In this document: positions 1 through 8,666 of the stretch, piece by piece
How positions within the stretch are numbered: the stretch's first letter is position 1
Layout: each line of letters begins with the position of its first letter
From: Syntrophomonas sp.
GTDB lineage: Bacteria; Bacillota; Syntrophomonadia; Syntrophomonadales; Syntrophomonadaceae
Direction of reading: 5' to 3'
DNA: 29,899 bases
NCBI GenBank assembly: GCA_003558625.1
Contig: PWPP01000086.1
Span: 1-29,899 of the forward strand
The notes under the pieces: generated by a model
Databases searched by the model: none
Told to the model about the DNA's origin: nothing
The model's input: the letters and a program-made list of their open reading frames with translations, nothing else
Position numbers and translations under genes: made by a program

Positions 1-66
1 GCTGCAGGTCTTTTTTGAGGATAACCGTGCTTTCGTCCGGGCAAAGACTTGGCGAATAAGTTGGTC

Positions 67-921
67 TTAGTATGTTAGGCTTATAGCTCCTTCTTCTACC
101 ACAATGGCCTGTCCTAAAGGCCCCAGGACATAGTCCAGGAAGGTTTTGGTCAAACCGGTGGGTTCACCTTTGGTCAAGAGTAAGAAGGGTCTGGCTACTT
201 TGTATGCTCCGGATTGAACGTTTTCAATGGTGGCTTCTGTATCACCAACAGATAATGCTTTTACCTCTTCACTTAAGGTGACAAAAGATATATAACCAAT
301 GGCATTTCTGTCCCCGGCCACCGTTTGCCGGATGGCGCCGGTGGAATTTTGAATAATGACCCCGGCATAAATATCCTGCTTATCCATCAGGATATCTTCA
401 AATGCCCCCCGGGTACCGGATCCAGCTTCCCTTGATACAACTGCAATCATAGCATTGGATCCACCCACTTCGCTCCAGTTGGTTATATTTCCTAAATAAA
501 TCTCCCTTACCTGGTCCATGCTCAAGTTTTCTACTACATTACTGGGATGCACTACAATGGCAATCCCGTCAAGGGCTAAAGTATACTCTGTTAACTGGGT
601 TTGTTCTTCCGGTTTTAATTCCCGGGAGCTCATACCTACTTGGGCTGCACCGGATATAGTCGTTTCAATACCCTGGCTGGACCCGCCGCCCTGGACATCA
701 ATTCTGGTTCCGGGATATTGGGCCATAAACTCTTCCGCCAAAACATCCACAATCGGTTGTACTGATGTTGAACCCGCTACGGTTATGGAACCGGTAATGG
801 CTTCCCCGTTTTCCGGAGCAGGTTCTTGCCTTTGGCCACAACCTGCTGCCAGGGATAGGGAAAACAATAGAGCCCCAATAAGCAGCAACCTCAAGCTTCT
901 GTTAACTTTTCTGTTTTTCAT
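67..921 (-). CDS. pstS: Phosphate ABC transporter substrate-binding lipoprotein PstS
   Basis: This is the extracytoplasmic phosphate-binding protein that delivers phosphate to the PstCAB importer. The 284-aa product starts with a lipoprotein signal: basic residues, a hydrophobic stretch, then the lipobox LAAGC with the lipidated Cys at residue 28. The mature part opens with the PstS-type segment GSITVAGSTSVQPI and the phosphate-contacting loops GGGSSQG and SREAGSGTRGAF. The ATG has a GGAGGG ribosome site 7-8 nt upstream. It lies just downstream of phoP-phoR on the same strand, as expected for a phosphate-starvation regulon. No terminator is visible between its stop and the window edge (1-66), so pstC and the other pst genes probably follow outside; no gene can be called in those 66 bases. 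Confidence 0.95.
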   Translation of the reverse strand: MKNRKVNRSLRLLLIGALLFSLSLAAGCGQRQEPAPENGEAITGSITVAGSTSVQPIVDVLAEEFMAQYPGTRIDVQGGGSSQGIETTISGAAQVGMSSRELKPEEQTQLTEYTLALDGIAIVVHPSNVVENLSMDQVREIYLGNITNWSEVGGSNAMIAVVSREAGSGTRGAFEDILMDKQDIYAGVIIQNSTGAIRQTVAGDRNAIGYISFVTLSEEVKALSVGDTEATIENVQSGAYKVARPFLLLTKGEPTGLTKTFLDYVLGPLGQAIVVEEGAISLTY

Positions 922-943
922 TTTAGCCCTCCATTCTTTTTTG

Positions 944-1012
944 CCTTTATAATGGGATGATACCTTTAAGGTACCATGGTTTGGTTAAATGAAAAGCATT
1001 TGTCTGTTAATA
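944..1012 (-). promoter_or_regulatory. Candidate pstS promoter with Pho-box-like half-sites
   Basis: Read on the minus strand, TTAACA (1010-1005) and TTAACC (988-983) are exactly 22 bp apart. That is two periods of the 11-bp spacing of Bacillus-type PhoP boxes, but the half-sites in between (ATGCTT) and after (ATGGTA) are poor. A TATAAA -10 candidate lies at 951-946 with no good -35, which would suit an activated promoter. A near-perfect inverted repeat (GATACCTT...AAGGTACC, 959-975) sits between them. The link to PhoP is inference from spacing and neighbourhood. Confidence 0.35.
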
Positions 1013-1035
1013 ATCTAGATCAGCCATGTAAAAAG

Positions 1036-2823
1036 TTATTCGTTTTTCTGGTCCGGCTGATCTGCTTGAGGAAGCATAAAATAAAAATCAGAACCGGTGC
1101 CCGGTGCACTTAAAACTCCAACCTGGCCTTCGTGGTTCTCCACTATATGTTTTACGATGGCCAAGCCCAGGCCTGTTCCGCCGGTCTTACGACTGCGGGC
1201 TTTGTCTACCCGGTAGAAACGTTCAAATATGCGGGGGATTTCTTTGGAGGGTATTCCCTGTCCTTTGTCGATCACATGCACCTTATAGTATTTCCCTACA
1301 TTTTCTACTTCGATATCTACACTATCGCCTTCCGGGCTATACTTTACAGCATTATCCAGCAGATTGATAATTACCTGCATGATAAGATCCCCGTCGCCTT
1401 TTATGAAAAGAGCCTCTCCCGGTGGCTGGTAATTGACTTTTATATCTTTATACTCTGCTCTCTTTTCCACCAGTTTCACCGCTCCCCGGATGCATTCATC
1501 CAAATTGATAACCTCAAAAGCAAAGCGGGCTTTTTCTGATTCTATGCGTGACAACTCCAAAAGCCGGTTAATCAGTCGGGATAGTCGCTGGGTTTCTTCA
1601 TAAATAATATTGATAAATTCCTTAATATTTTCAGGATAATTTTTGCTTTCTGCCAGAAGTGTTTCTGCAAAACCACTAATCGAAGCAACCGGAGTTTTCA
1701 GTTCATGGGATACATTCGCCACAAAATCCTTGCGTATTTGTTCCAGTTTTTTAATCCGGGTAATATCATTGATAATAACTAAAACACCTCGGGTGTCGTA
1801 GTCCAAGTTGGATACAGGGATAATATTTACTGCTACGACCTTTTCCCCCAGGGTATGAAGAACGATTTCTTTCTGTATAATCTTCATGTTGGTGTTCACC
1901 ATATCAATGGAAGCTACCAGCTCATAATTATTAATCACTTCAACATGGGGTCTATCGGCAACATCTTTTTCTAAACCCAAAAGAGCATAGGCTACCGGAT
2001 TAATATACATAATCCGGCCTTCGGGATTAATCATTAATACCCCGTTTACAGTATTGTTTAAAACCACTTCCAACCTGTTTTTTACTTCTGATATCTCTTT
2101 GATGGTTTGTTCCAGATGCTGAGACATATCATTTAAGCTGGTTGCAAGCATACCCAATTCGTCATCTGAACTATGCTGAACCCGTCTTTTAAAATTACCC
2201 TGGGAAATATCTTCTACGGCCTCATTCATGGCCCGCAAAGAAGTGGATAAATGCCTGGATACCAGAAAAGCAGCTGAAAACACAATGATGCCAGACAGAA
2301 GACTAAATAATAAAACCAATCTGGTGGCATTCTGATTGGTTTTTTCCATTTGTTCCAGGGATTTGGCCAACCTTAAGACTCCCTGAAAATCTTCATTGCT
2401 GACCGGAACTGCCAGGTAGAGGATTTTCCTTCCTTCTACTTCGTTGTAGCGGATAACCTGACCTGTTTTACCCTGTAATGCATCAAATACCTCCGGATGG
2501 CTCTGATGTATGGTGATGACGCCAGGCGGTATTTCAGATGCCCCCAAAATTTGACCCTGCTGGTTAATAATCGTGATCTGATGATTGGTTTGGGCTGATA
2601 CACGTTGGCTAATACTCTGATAATACTCGCCATAATTGTCCCCGAAACCTTTTTCCTCTATCAACTCGGTAATAATCATGCCTTCCTGCAACAAACTGTC
2701 TCTTTCATATTGTAATTTCTGCTCCTTATATTGGGATAATAAAAAAAAGTTTATTATCAATAAAAACGGCAGCACAATTATCAAAAAGGTAACAGAAAGT
2801 CTCCATTTTAGGGATTTAAGCAT
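1036..2823 (-). CDS. phoR: Phosphate-regulon sensor histidine kinase PhoR/PnpS
   Basis: This membrane histidine kinase pairs with the response regulator encoded just upstream. It has an N-terminal membrane helix (about residues 10-30), an extracytoplasmic region (about 30-165), a second helix (about 170-190), a HAMP linker, a PAS domain (about 250-355), and a HisKA domain with phospho-acceptor His about 373 in VSHELKTP. The C-terminal HATPase has the N box (NLLDNAVKYSPEG) and G boxes (DKGQGIP, GGTGLGLAIVKH). I start it at the ATG at 2823 (595 aa), because GAGGAGGG lies 5-7 nt upstream. A TTG at 2838 would place the start inside that ribosome site. The ATG overlaps the phoP stop (ATGCTTAA), so the two are translationally coupled. 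Assignment to phosphate sensing rests on the adjacent pstS. Confidence 0.93.
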   Translation of the reverse strand: MLKSLKWRLSVTFLIIVLPFLLIINFFLLSQYKEQKLQYERDSLLQEGMIITELIEEKGFGDNYGEYYQSISQRVSAQTNHQITIINQQGQILGASEIPPGVITIHQSHPEVFDALQGKTGQVIRYNEVEGRKILYLAVPVSNEDFQGVLRLAKSLEQMEKTNQNATRLVLLFSLLSGIIVFSAAFLVSRHLSTSLRAMNEAVEDISQGNFKRRVQHSSDDELGMLATSLNDMSQHLEQTIKEISEVKNRLEVVLNNTVNGVLMINPEGRIMYINPVAYALLGLEKDVADRPHVEVINNYELVASIDMVNTNMKIIQKEIVLHTLGEKVVAVNIIPVSNLDYDTRGVLVIINDITRIKKLEQIRKDFVANVSHELKTPVASISGFAETLLAESKNYPENIKEFINIIYEETQRLSRLINRLLELSRIESEKARFAFEVINLDECIRGAVKLVEKRAEYKDIKVNYQPPGEALFIKGDGDLIMQVIINLLDNAVKYSPEGDSVDIEVENVGKYYKVHVIDKGQGIPSKEIPRIFERFYRVDKARSRKTGGTGLGLAIVKHIVENHEGQVGVLSAPGTGSDFYFMLPQADQPDQKNE

Positions 2824-3520
2824 CAATGCCCTCCTCAAATTTATAGCCCAAACCTCTTATGGTCTTGATATAACGAGGATTCTTTGAATCCTCTTCGATT
2901 TTGTCTCTGATTTTGCTAATATGCACATCAAGAACTCTGGTGTTGGCACTCTCGGCATAATCCCAAAGAACCTGCAAAAGATAATCCCGTTTTAATACCC
3001 GGCCTTTATTGCGCAGCAGAATTTCCAGCAATTCATATTCTTTAAGGGTTAAGTCTAATAACTGATCATTAAGAAAGATTTCGTATTTTTCCGGCTTAAT
3101 CGTGAATTGGCCTATATGGATTTCACTCTCTGCTTCTGTTTCGGCGGCAAAATCGCTTTTTCTCCGTAAAACCGCCTTTACCCGCGCTGTTAATTCCCTC
3201 ACACTAAAGGGCTTGGTAACATAATCATCAGCCCCCATTTCCAGACCTACAACTTTATCAATCTCATCATCTTTAGCCGTTAGCATAATGATGGGAATAT
3301 TGATGTTCTCATAACGCATATCCCGGCAAATTTCCAACCCGTCTTTCCCGGGCAGCATCAGATCTAATATGATCAGATCCGGCTTCTCTTTTTGGATTAA
3401 ATCCCAAGCCGAATTGCCATCATAAGCATATGCCGTGGTAAAACCTTCCTTGTTTAGATTATAGGTAATTAACCTTACCAATGCTTCCTCATCATCTACC
3501 ACCAAAATCTTGCCCTCCAT
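2816..3520 (-). CDS. phoP: OmpR-family response regulator PhoP/PnpR
   Basis: This is a DNA-binding response regulator, probably phosphorylated by the neighbouring PhoR. The receiver domain has the acidic pair D9-D10, phospho-acceptor D53 in LILDLMLPG, the Thr of MLTAKDD, and the Lys of VTKPFS. The C-terminal OmpR/PhoB winged helix ends with VLDVHISKIRDKIEED and the hairpin IKTIRGLGYKFE. I choose the ATG at 3520 (234 aa, MEGKILVVDDEE), preceded by a G-rich ribosome site. The in-frame ATG at 3544 has no Shine-Dalgarno sequence and adds eight atypical residues. It heads the phoP-phoR pair, and pstS follows. Confidence 0.93.
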   Translation of the reverse strand: MEGKILVVDDEEALVRLITYNLNKEGFTTAYAYDGNSAWDLIQKEKPDLIILDLMLPGKDGLEICRDMRYENINIPIIMLTAKDDEIDKVVGLEMGADDYVTKPFSVRELTARVKAVLRRKSDFAAETEAESEIHIGQFTIKPEKYEIFLNDQLLDLTLKEYELLEILLRNKGRVLKRDYLLQVLWDYAESANTRVLDVHISKIRDKIEEDSKNPRYIKTIRGLGYKFEEGIDA

Positions 3521-3642
3521 AAAAACCCCCCATCCCCATTTCATATTTCTTTTAATTCCTGTTATTACCTAATAAACCATGACCTGAGTTTACATTAATT
3601 GCATTTACTGTAACAAGAATGATGCAAAAAATCCAGTACAGC

Positions 3643-5316
3643 TCAGTGACGAAAGCTGCTGTCACCAATAAATTCCCGTAAAATAGATGTATTGGGAATC
3701 TCGTCTCCCAGAGCCGGGTAAAAAAAACTCAAATAATCCAACAGGCGACAGGCTTCAATATATTCGCTGTTTTGAGGAGCAATTTCCCGGAGTAGTGGTT
3801 CTGCATGATCTTTTAAAATAGATAATTCATACACCAGGGAAGAATTGAAACAAATATCTGCCTCTTCCTGGAAGGGGAAAATACTTGCATCTTCGCTTTT
3901 TCGGATAAAAGGCCACCGTTTCAAGGTTTCTAATGCATTATATCCCCGGGTGCGGACATCTCTGATGATACGACGGATTAAGCGGCAGTGGGTGGTGGGA
4001 ATACGATTGGTTGTATCTAAATTCAATGGAGTTAGAGCACTGATAAATATTTTGTACTTTTGGTCATTACTGATAATCGGGGTAAGTTGATCGTTTAAGG
4101 CATGGATCCCCTCCAAAATGATAAAATCGTCGGCTGCCACTTCTAAGGTGGGACCGGTTTCCTCAGATTTTCCGGTTCGAAAATTGTAGGCCGGAGTCTG
4201 AACTTTTTCTCCCCTGATCAAGCGGGATAAATCTTGGTTTAGCCTGCTTATTTGAATGGCTTCTAATGCTTCAAAATCATATTCCCCATATTGGTTTAAC
4301 GGAGTCAGCACCCGGTCAACAAAATAATTATCTATGGAAATAGAAATTGGCTTCTTCCCATTAACCCTCAACTGGATCATTAACCGCTGGGCAAAAGTTG
4401 TTTTTCCCGATGAGGAGGGGCCCGAAATAAGAACCACTCTGGCTCCGATTCTACGGCATATTTCATCAGCAATATAGGCAATCTTTTTTTCGTGCAAGGC
4501 TTCATTTACTCTTATGATATCGCCAATCTCTCCGTTGTTTATCGAGCGGTTTAAATCCGTAGCATATGAAATGTTCAACATCTGAGACCATTCTTTTGCT
4601 TCCGTAAAAACATTGGCCAGGTTTTTTTGTTCAATATAATCCTCTATCTTTCCTTCCGTATGTGTTTCAGGATTCTGCATCAGAAACCCGCTATAGTATT
4701 TGAGCAATCTAAATTTTTCCAATATTCCTGTATTATTGACCATCGCAGTATAAGAATTCTCATAAAACCCATCTATTTCATAAAGCACGGTTTCTTGATC
4801 GTGCATCATCTGCATAAGCTGAGCCTTATGTATCTGCTCCTGCCGCTTAAACAGCAACAATGCTTCATTTTTCCCAACCTTCACTTTGTTTATCGGTAAA
4901 TCGTCATTTATTATTTCCATCATTCTCTCATCAATCTGTTTGATCTCTGCAATGCTGATATCAAAATCAGTGAATTCACAAAACAAGGCATTAGAAATGG
5001 AATATTTTATGGCCATTTGATGCTTGGGAAACACATCATGGCAAGCCTTAACCAATAAAAACTCTACACTGCGGCGATATATGCGCAGGCCCAGGTCAGA
5101 GTCGGTTAAAACCAGTTCCAAAACGCAGGGCTGTTCCAGCTTATCATGGAGATCAATAAGTCTGTGATTACAAATTGCCGCCATTACTTGATGCTTGAGT
5201 TGGGGGTCAATCAATGCACAGAATGCTGCCAGGGTAATGCCGGGAGGTACAAGATAATTGCCCCGTTGAGAAACCTCGATTAAAATCTTAGATTCTTCCA
5301 ACTTAGTCTGCCTCAA
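3643..5316 (-). CDS. Nucleoside (uridine-type) kinase with N-terminal TGS/SAD-like region
   Basis: About 557 aa. The C-terminal half is a P-loop kinase of the uridine kinase/phosphoribulokinase family: Walker A GPSSSGKTTF at about 300, SIDNYFVDR just after, YDFEALEAI, and LEGIHALND as the Walker-B region. The N-terminal 250 residues resemble the TGS plus SAD domains of threonyl-tRNA synthetase, but the His pair of a working editing site is absent (RRSVEFLL in place of RHTSSHI). This fusion is a known family in Clostridia and Thermotogales; the function of the front part is unclear. Two starts overlap. GAGGAGGG abuts the ATG at 5322, which is too close, but lies about 6 nt from the TTG at 5316, which I therefore prefer. 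Expected activity: phosphorylation of a nucleoside in the cytoplasm. Confidence 0.85.
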   Translation of the reverse strand: MRQTKLEESKILIEVSQRGNYLVPPGITLAAFCALIDPQLKHQVMAAICNHRLIDLHDKLEQPCVLELVLTDSDLGLRIYRRSVEFLLVKACHDVFPKHQMAIKYSISNALFCEFTDFDISIAEIKQIDERMMEIINDDLPINKVKVGKNEALLLFKRQEQIHKAQLMQMMHDQETVLYEIDGFYENSYTAMVNNTGILEKFRLLKYYSGFLMQNPETHTEGKIEDYIEQKNLANVFTEAKEWSQMLNISYATDLNRSINNGEIGDIIRVNEALHEKKIAYIADEICRRIGARVVLISGPSSSGKTTFAQRLMIQLRVNGKKPISISIDNYFVDRVLTPLNQYGEYDFEALEAIQISRLNQDLSRLIRGEKVQTPAYNFRTGKSEETGPTLEVAADDFIILEGIHALNDQLTPIISNDQKYKIFISALTPLNLDTTNRIPTTHCRLIRRIIRDVRTRGYNALETLKRWPFIRKSEDASIFPFQEEADICFNSSLVYELSILKDHAEPLLREIAPQNSEYIEACRLLDYLSFFYPALGDEIPNTSILREFIGDSSFRH

Positions 5317-5331
5317 ATCCATCCCTCCTCT

Positions 5332-5344
5332 TTAAGCCATTATA
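5332..5344 (-). promoter_or_regulatory. Possible -10 box for the nucleoside kinase gene
   Basis: A perfect TATAAT is read on the minus strand at 5344-5339, a few bases before the GAGGAGGG ribosome site, implying a very short leader. No good -35 box is visible at 16-18 bp spacing, so this is only a candidate. Confidence 0.35.
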
Positions 5345-5459
5345 ATATATTTTCATCTTCTTATGATGCTAGTTTCTTAACAACCCCTAATTTATGTCTT
5401 TTGCAAACTTTTTTCCAATAAATTGCTATTTGGGGGATGGGATAATCACCAATACCATG

Positions 5460-5486
5460 AAAAAAAAGAGCCCTTTGCAAGGGCTC
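5460..5486 (-). terminator. Intrinsic terminator after pheT
   Basis: A perfect 8-bp stem, GAGCCCTT (5468-5475) with AAGGGCTC (5479-5486), loop TGC, is followed on the minus strand by a run of eight T. It lies about 30 nt past the pheT stop and closes the pheS-pheT unit. Confidence 0.9.
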
Positions 5487-5518
5487 GAAGCATCATCACC
5501 TTAGGTAAAAAGATAAAC

Positions 5519-7573
5519 TCATCGTAACTGAGCGTTTAATGCCCGGGACAAATGATCAATGATTTGATGCATATATTGGTTCACTTCCTCATCGGAAAGG
5601 GTTTTCTCATGGGATAAAAAGGCAAGCCTCAGGGCTATGCTTTTATAGCCTTCCGGAACCTGTTCACCGGCATAAACATCAAAAACCTCGATATTGGTTA
5701 ACAATAATCCTCCCGCATCCTTTATTACTTTGATCAAAAGAGAACTGCTAACCTGTTCCTGCACTACCACCGCCAGATCTCTTTCCATCCCCGGGAATTT
5801 AGATATCGGCATTATTTCTTTTTTTTGTTCCCAACAGGGATAGAGTTTGTCTAATTCTAATTCCAGGGCACAGGTACGCTGTTTAAGCTCAAAATGCTGT
5901 GCAACCCGGGGATGGATTTCCCCCATATGGCCTATGATTTCTTCCTCCATTTTTATATATGCCGATCGCCCCGGATGGTAAAATTCCTCCTGGCCTTCGA
6001 TAAAACTATATTCTTTAACCCCCAGACGTTGTAACAAATCTTCTAAAATGCCTTTAAGATAATAGAAATCCATATCAATTTGCTTTTTCAACCAGTTTAT
6101 GCCGGTATTCCCGGTTACAGCTGCCCCCAGTTTTAATTTTTCCCGGGGCAAGCCGTCTTCTTGGGGTATATATACCATACCCATTTCAAAAAACGCCAGG
6201 TCATTGTTTTTTCTGGCCAGGTTGCGGCTTATTACTTCCATTAGACCTGGGATCAGCAGAGTTCTCATAACACTTTGCTCTTCGGACATGGGGTTGGCGA
6301 TTTTCAAAGCACGGCGGCAACTATTATGGGGAAACAAAGTAAGCATATCGAAATGTCGGGGAGATACAAAACTGTAATTGATGGTTTCCATAAAATTTCT
6401 GCTAGCCAGGGTTAAAACCTCATCTTTAAATTTCTGATAGGAAGATCGTCCCCCCTGACCCGGATCCAGCACCGGTAATTGAGCCGGTATATTGTCATAA
6501 CCATAAATCCGGGCAATTTCTTCAATTAAATCCACTTCCTGAAGCAGATCCGGCCTGTATCCAGGGATATCCACCAATAAGGTGTTTCCCTCATTCTCGA
6601 CAGAAAAATGGAGCCGGTTAAGGATCGCCTTCATTTCTGCCGGATAAAGGGAACATCCCAGCAGTTTGTTAACCTGGTCAGGGTTTACGTTAATAGTCCT
6701 TGGCGGCATGGGATTTGGATGCACATCTAAAACAGCACCCACAATCTCACCATCAGCCCATTGTGCCATCAGGCTGGCGGCCCGGTTTATAGCAAAAACA
6801 ACTCCTTCCGGGTCCACCCCTTTTTCAAAACGGGTAGAAGAATTGCTGCGCAGGTTTAATCTTTTGGCCGTCTTACGAATACCCCGGCTGAAAAAATGGG
6901 CTGATTCCAGCAATACATTCCTGGTGTTTTCATGTATTTCTGTTTCTTTTCCTCCCATAATTCCGGCTAAAGCCAGGGGCCTAGATTCTTCAGAAATCAG
7001 CAGGTCATTATCATCGAGAGTCCTTTCCTGGTCATCCAGGGTTGTGATGGTTTCCATAGGGGTTGCTCTTCTTACAATAATGGTCTTTTGCTCTCCCAAC
7101 AAGTCATAATCAAAAGCATGCAGAGGCTGGTTGGTTTCCAACATAACATAATTGGTGATATCAACCACATTATTGATAGGTCTGACTCCTGCTTTTATTA
7201 ATCGCTCCTGCATCCAGTCCGGGGATGGTTTGATCTGCACATTTTTAATGAGCCGGGCGGCGTAGCGGGGACAAAGGTCCGGATCATATATCTCTATGTT
7301 TATGTATTCCTCTATGCGCTCATCATTTTCTTTAAGTTCTATAAGAGGGAGTTTGATGTTGGTTCCATGTAAGGCTGCCACCTCCCGGGCCAGGTTTATC
7401 AGGCCCAGGCAATCCCCCCGATTGGGAGTAAGATCTAATTCCAAAGTGAAATCCCCGGTTAAAGTTTCCACCCGTTCAACCGCAATGCCGGACATCGTCA
7501 GTTTGTGAGCTAATTCTCGGGCCGAACAACTAATGTGAACATACTCTTTAAGCCACTGCAATGATACTATCAT
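5519..7573 (-). CDS. pheT: Phenylalanyl-tRNA synthetase beta subunit, lacking the EMAP/tRNA-binding domain
   Basis: Beta subunit of the (alpha-beta)2 PheRS. Recognisable parts are the N-terminal segment (SLQWLKEYV), LDLTPNRGDCLG, the B3/B4 editing region (RPINNVVDITNYVMLE, QPLHAFDYD, LAGIMGG), the B5 domain (about 290-365, DLIEEIARIYGYDNIP), the catalytic-like fold, and the C-terminal anticodon-binding domain (FPGMERDLAVVV to the end). At 684 aa it is about 115 aa shorter than the usual 800. The missing part is exactly the OB-fold EMAP/tRNA-binding insert: residue ~35 (MSGIAVERVE) passes after a few residues to DFTLELDLTPNR, with no frameshift. I start it at the ATG at 7573, five bases after GGAGGGG, rather than the TTG three bases earlier. 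It lies 11 nt after pheS. Confidence 0.95.
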   Translation of the reverse strand: MIVSLQWLKEYVHISCSARELAHKLTMSGIAVERVETLTGDFTLELDLTPNRGDCLGLINLAREVAALHGTNIKLPLIELKENDERIEEYINIEIYDPDLCPRYAARLIKNVQIKPSPDWMQERLIKAGVRPINNVVDITNYVMLETNQPLHAFDYDLLGEQKTIIVRRATPMETITTLDDQERTLDDNDLLISEESRPLALAGIMGGKETEIHENTRNVLLESAHFFSRGIRKTAKRLNLRSNSSTRFEKGVDPEGVVFAINRAASLMAQWADGEIVGAVLDVHPNPMPPRTINVNPDQVNKLLGCSLYPAEMKAILNRLHFSVENEGNTLLVDIPGYRPDLLQEVDLIEEIARIYGYDNIPAQLPVLDPGQGGRSSYQKFKDEVLTLASRNFMETINYSFVSPRHFDMLTLFPHNSCRRALKIANPMSEEQSVMRTLLIPGLMEVISRNLARKNNDLAFFEMGMVYIPQEDGLPREKLKLGAAVTGNTGINWLKKQIDMDFYYLKGILEDLLQRLGVKEYSFIEGQEEFYHPGRSAYIKMEEEIIGHMGEIHPRVAQHFELKQRTCALELELDKLYPCWEQKKEIMPISKFPGMERDLAVVVQEQVSSSLLIKVIKDAGGLLLTNIEVFDVYAGEQVPEGYKSIALRLAFLSHEKTLSDEEVNQYMHQIIDHLSRALNAQLR

Positions 7574-7584
7574 CAATACCCCTC

Positions 7585-8607
7585 CTAGATTTGAGCTAAA
7601 AACCGGTGGTCATTGTCAAAAAATAATCGCAAATCATTGATTCCATACTTTAACATGGCAATACGTTCAATCCCCATGCCGAATGCAAAACCATTGACTT
7701 TCTTGGGATCATAGCCACCATATTCCAAAACCTGTGGGTGAACCATACCTGCCCCCAATATTTCCAGCCAACCGGTTTGAGAACAAACCCGGCATCCACT
7801 GCCTTTGCAGTTTACACAAGATATGTCCATTTCGGCACTGGGCTCGGTAAAAGGAAAAAAGCTCGGTCTATAGCGGACCTTAACCTCTTCCCCAAAAACA
7901 TGCTGGGCAAAATGTAATAGCATGGATTTCAAATGCCCAAAATTTATATGTTCATCAATCAGAAGACCTTCAACCTGATGAAACATGGGGGAATGCGTGG
8001 CATCATCATCCCTGCGGTATACTCTTCCCGGCACGATAATTTTTAGTGGCAGCTGGGGTGCCGTTTTTTCCATCATTCTTACTTGTACCGGGGAAGTATG
8101 GGTTCTTAAAAGAATATCCTCACTGATGTATAATGTATCTTGCATATCCCGGGCAGGGTGGTCTTTGGGAACATTCAAAGCTTCAAAATTATAATAATCC
8201 CATTCGATTTCAGGCCCTTCAGCAATGCTGAAACTCATAGCCAGAAAGATTTCTTTTATTTCTTCTGTTATTCTGGTCAGTGGATGTTTTCTCCCATTAA
8301 TATAGGGTAAACCCGGCAGGGTTATATCGATCTTCTCTTCCAACAATCTGATATTTATTTCTTCCTGTTCCAGGTCTTGCTTTTTTACTTCCAGCAGTTT
8401 TTCCAGGTTGGTTTTGATTTCGTTCGCCAGTCGCCCGGTGTGGACTCTTTCCTCCGGTGTCAGATGCTTGATTTCTTTTAGCAGGAGAGTTATTTCCCCT
8501 TTGCGTCCCAACACCTTTACTCTCAAATCATTCAAAGATGCCAGATCCTTAATACCGTCTATTTTTTCCTGTATGGCCCCCTCTAAATGCTCCAGTTTTT
8601 TTAACAT
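7585..8607 (-). CDS. pheS: Phenylalanyl-tRNA synthetase alpha subunit
   Basis: Catalytic alpha subunit of PheRS, which charges tRNA-Phe. The 340-aa product has an N-terminal coiled coil (about 1-100) that contacts tRNA and then a class II catalytic core: RTHTSPVQVRMM, motif 2 region VYRRDDDATHSPMFHQVEG, FFPFTEPSAEMDISC, a Cys-rich turn CVNCKGSGCRVC, and motif 3 FGMGIERIAMLKYGINDLR. Length is normal. The ATG at 8607 has GAGGAGG 7 nt upstream; a TTG directly before it is less well placed. Expression should be controlled by the T-box leader immediately upstream. Confidence 0.97.
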   Translation of the reverse strand: MLKKLEHLEGAIQEKIDGIKDLASLNDLRVKVLGRKGEITLLLKEIKHLTPEERVHTGRLANEIKTNLEKLLEVKKQDLEQEEINIRLLEEKIDITLPGLPYINGRKHPLTRITEEIKEIFLAMSFSIAEGPEIEWDYYNFEALNVPKDHPARDMQDTLYISEDILLRTHTSPVQVRMMEKTAPQLPLKIIVPGRVYRRDDDATHSPMFHQVEGLLIDEHINFGHLKSMLLHFAQHVFGEEVKVRYRPSFFPFTEPSAEMDISCVNCKGSGCRVCSQTGWLEILGAGMVHPQVLEYGGYDPKKVNGFAFGMGIERIAMLKYGINDLRLFFDNDHRFLAQI

Positions 8608-8631
8608 CAATAAACCTCCTCACAATAAAAT

Positions 8632-8666
8632 AAAATGCTTTCCTCCCCAAGGGACGAAAGCATTTT
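8632..8666 (-). terminator. T-box conditional terminator
   Basis: An 11-bp perfect stem is followed on the minus strand by TATTTTATT. It is the default terminator of the pheS leader and would be disrupted when uncharged tRNA-Phe stabilises the antiterminator containing the T-box sequence. Confidence 0.9.

Noticed and set aside
1..66. Start of pstC at the left edge
   Set aside because: The sequence after the pstS stop is too short to show a ribosome site, a start or any PstC motif.
518..952. 144-codon plus-strand open frame
   Set aside because: Antisense shadow of pstS; the pstS lipobox and family motifs decide the strand.
3570..3612. Inverted repeat-like GTTTACA...TGTAACA upstream of phoP as a Pho box
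   Set aside because: The half-sites are not on an 11-bp period and have no convincing third repeat; too weak to call.
6666..7109. 147-codon plus-strand open frame
   Set aside because: Antisense to pheT editing-domain motifs and has no family similarity.
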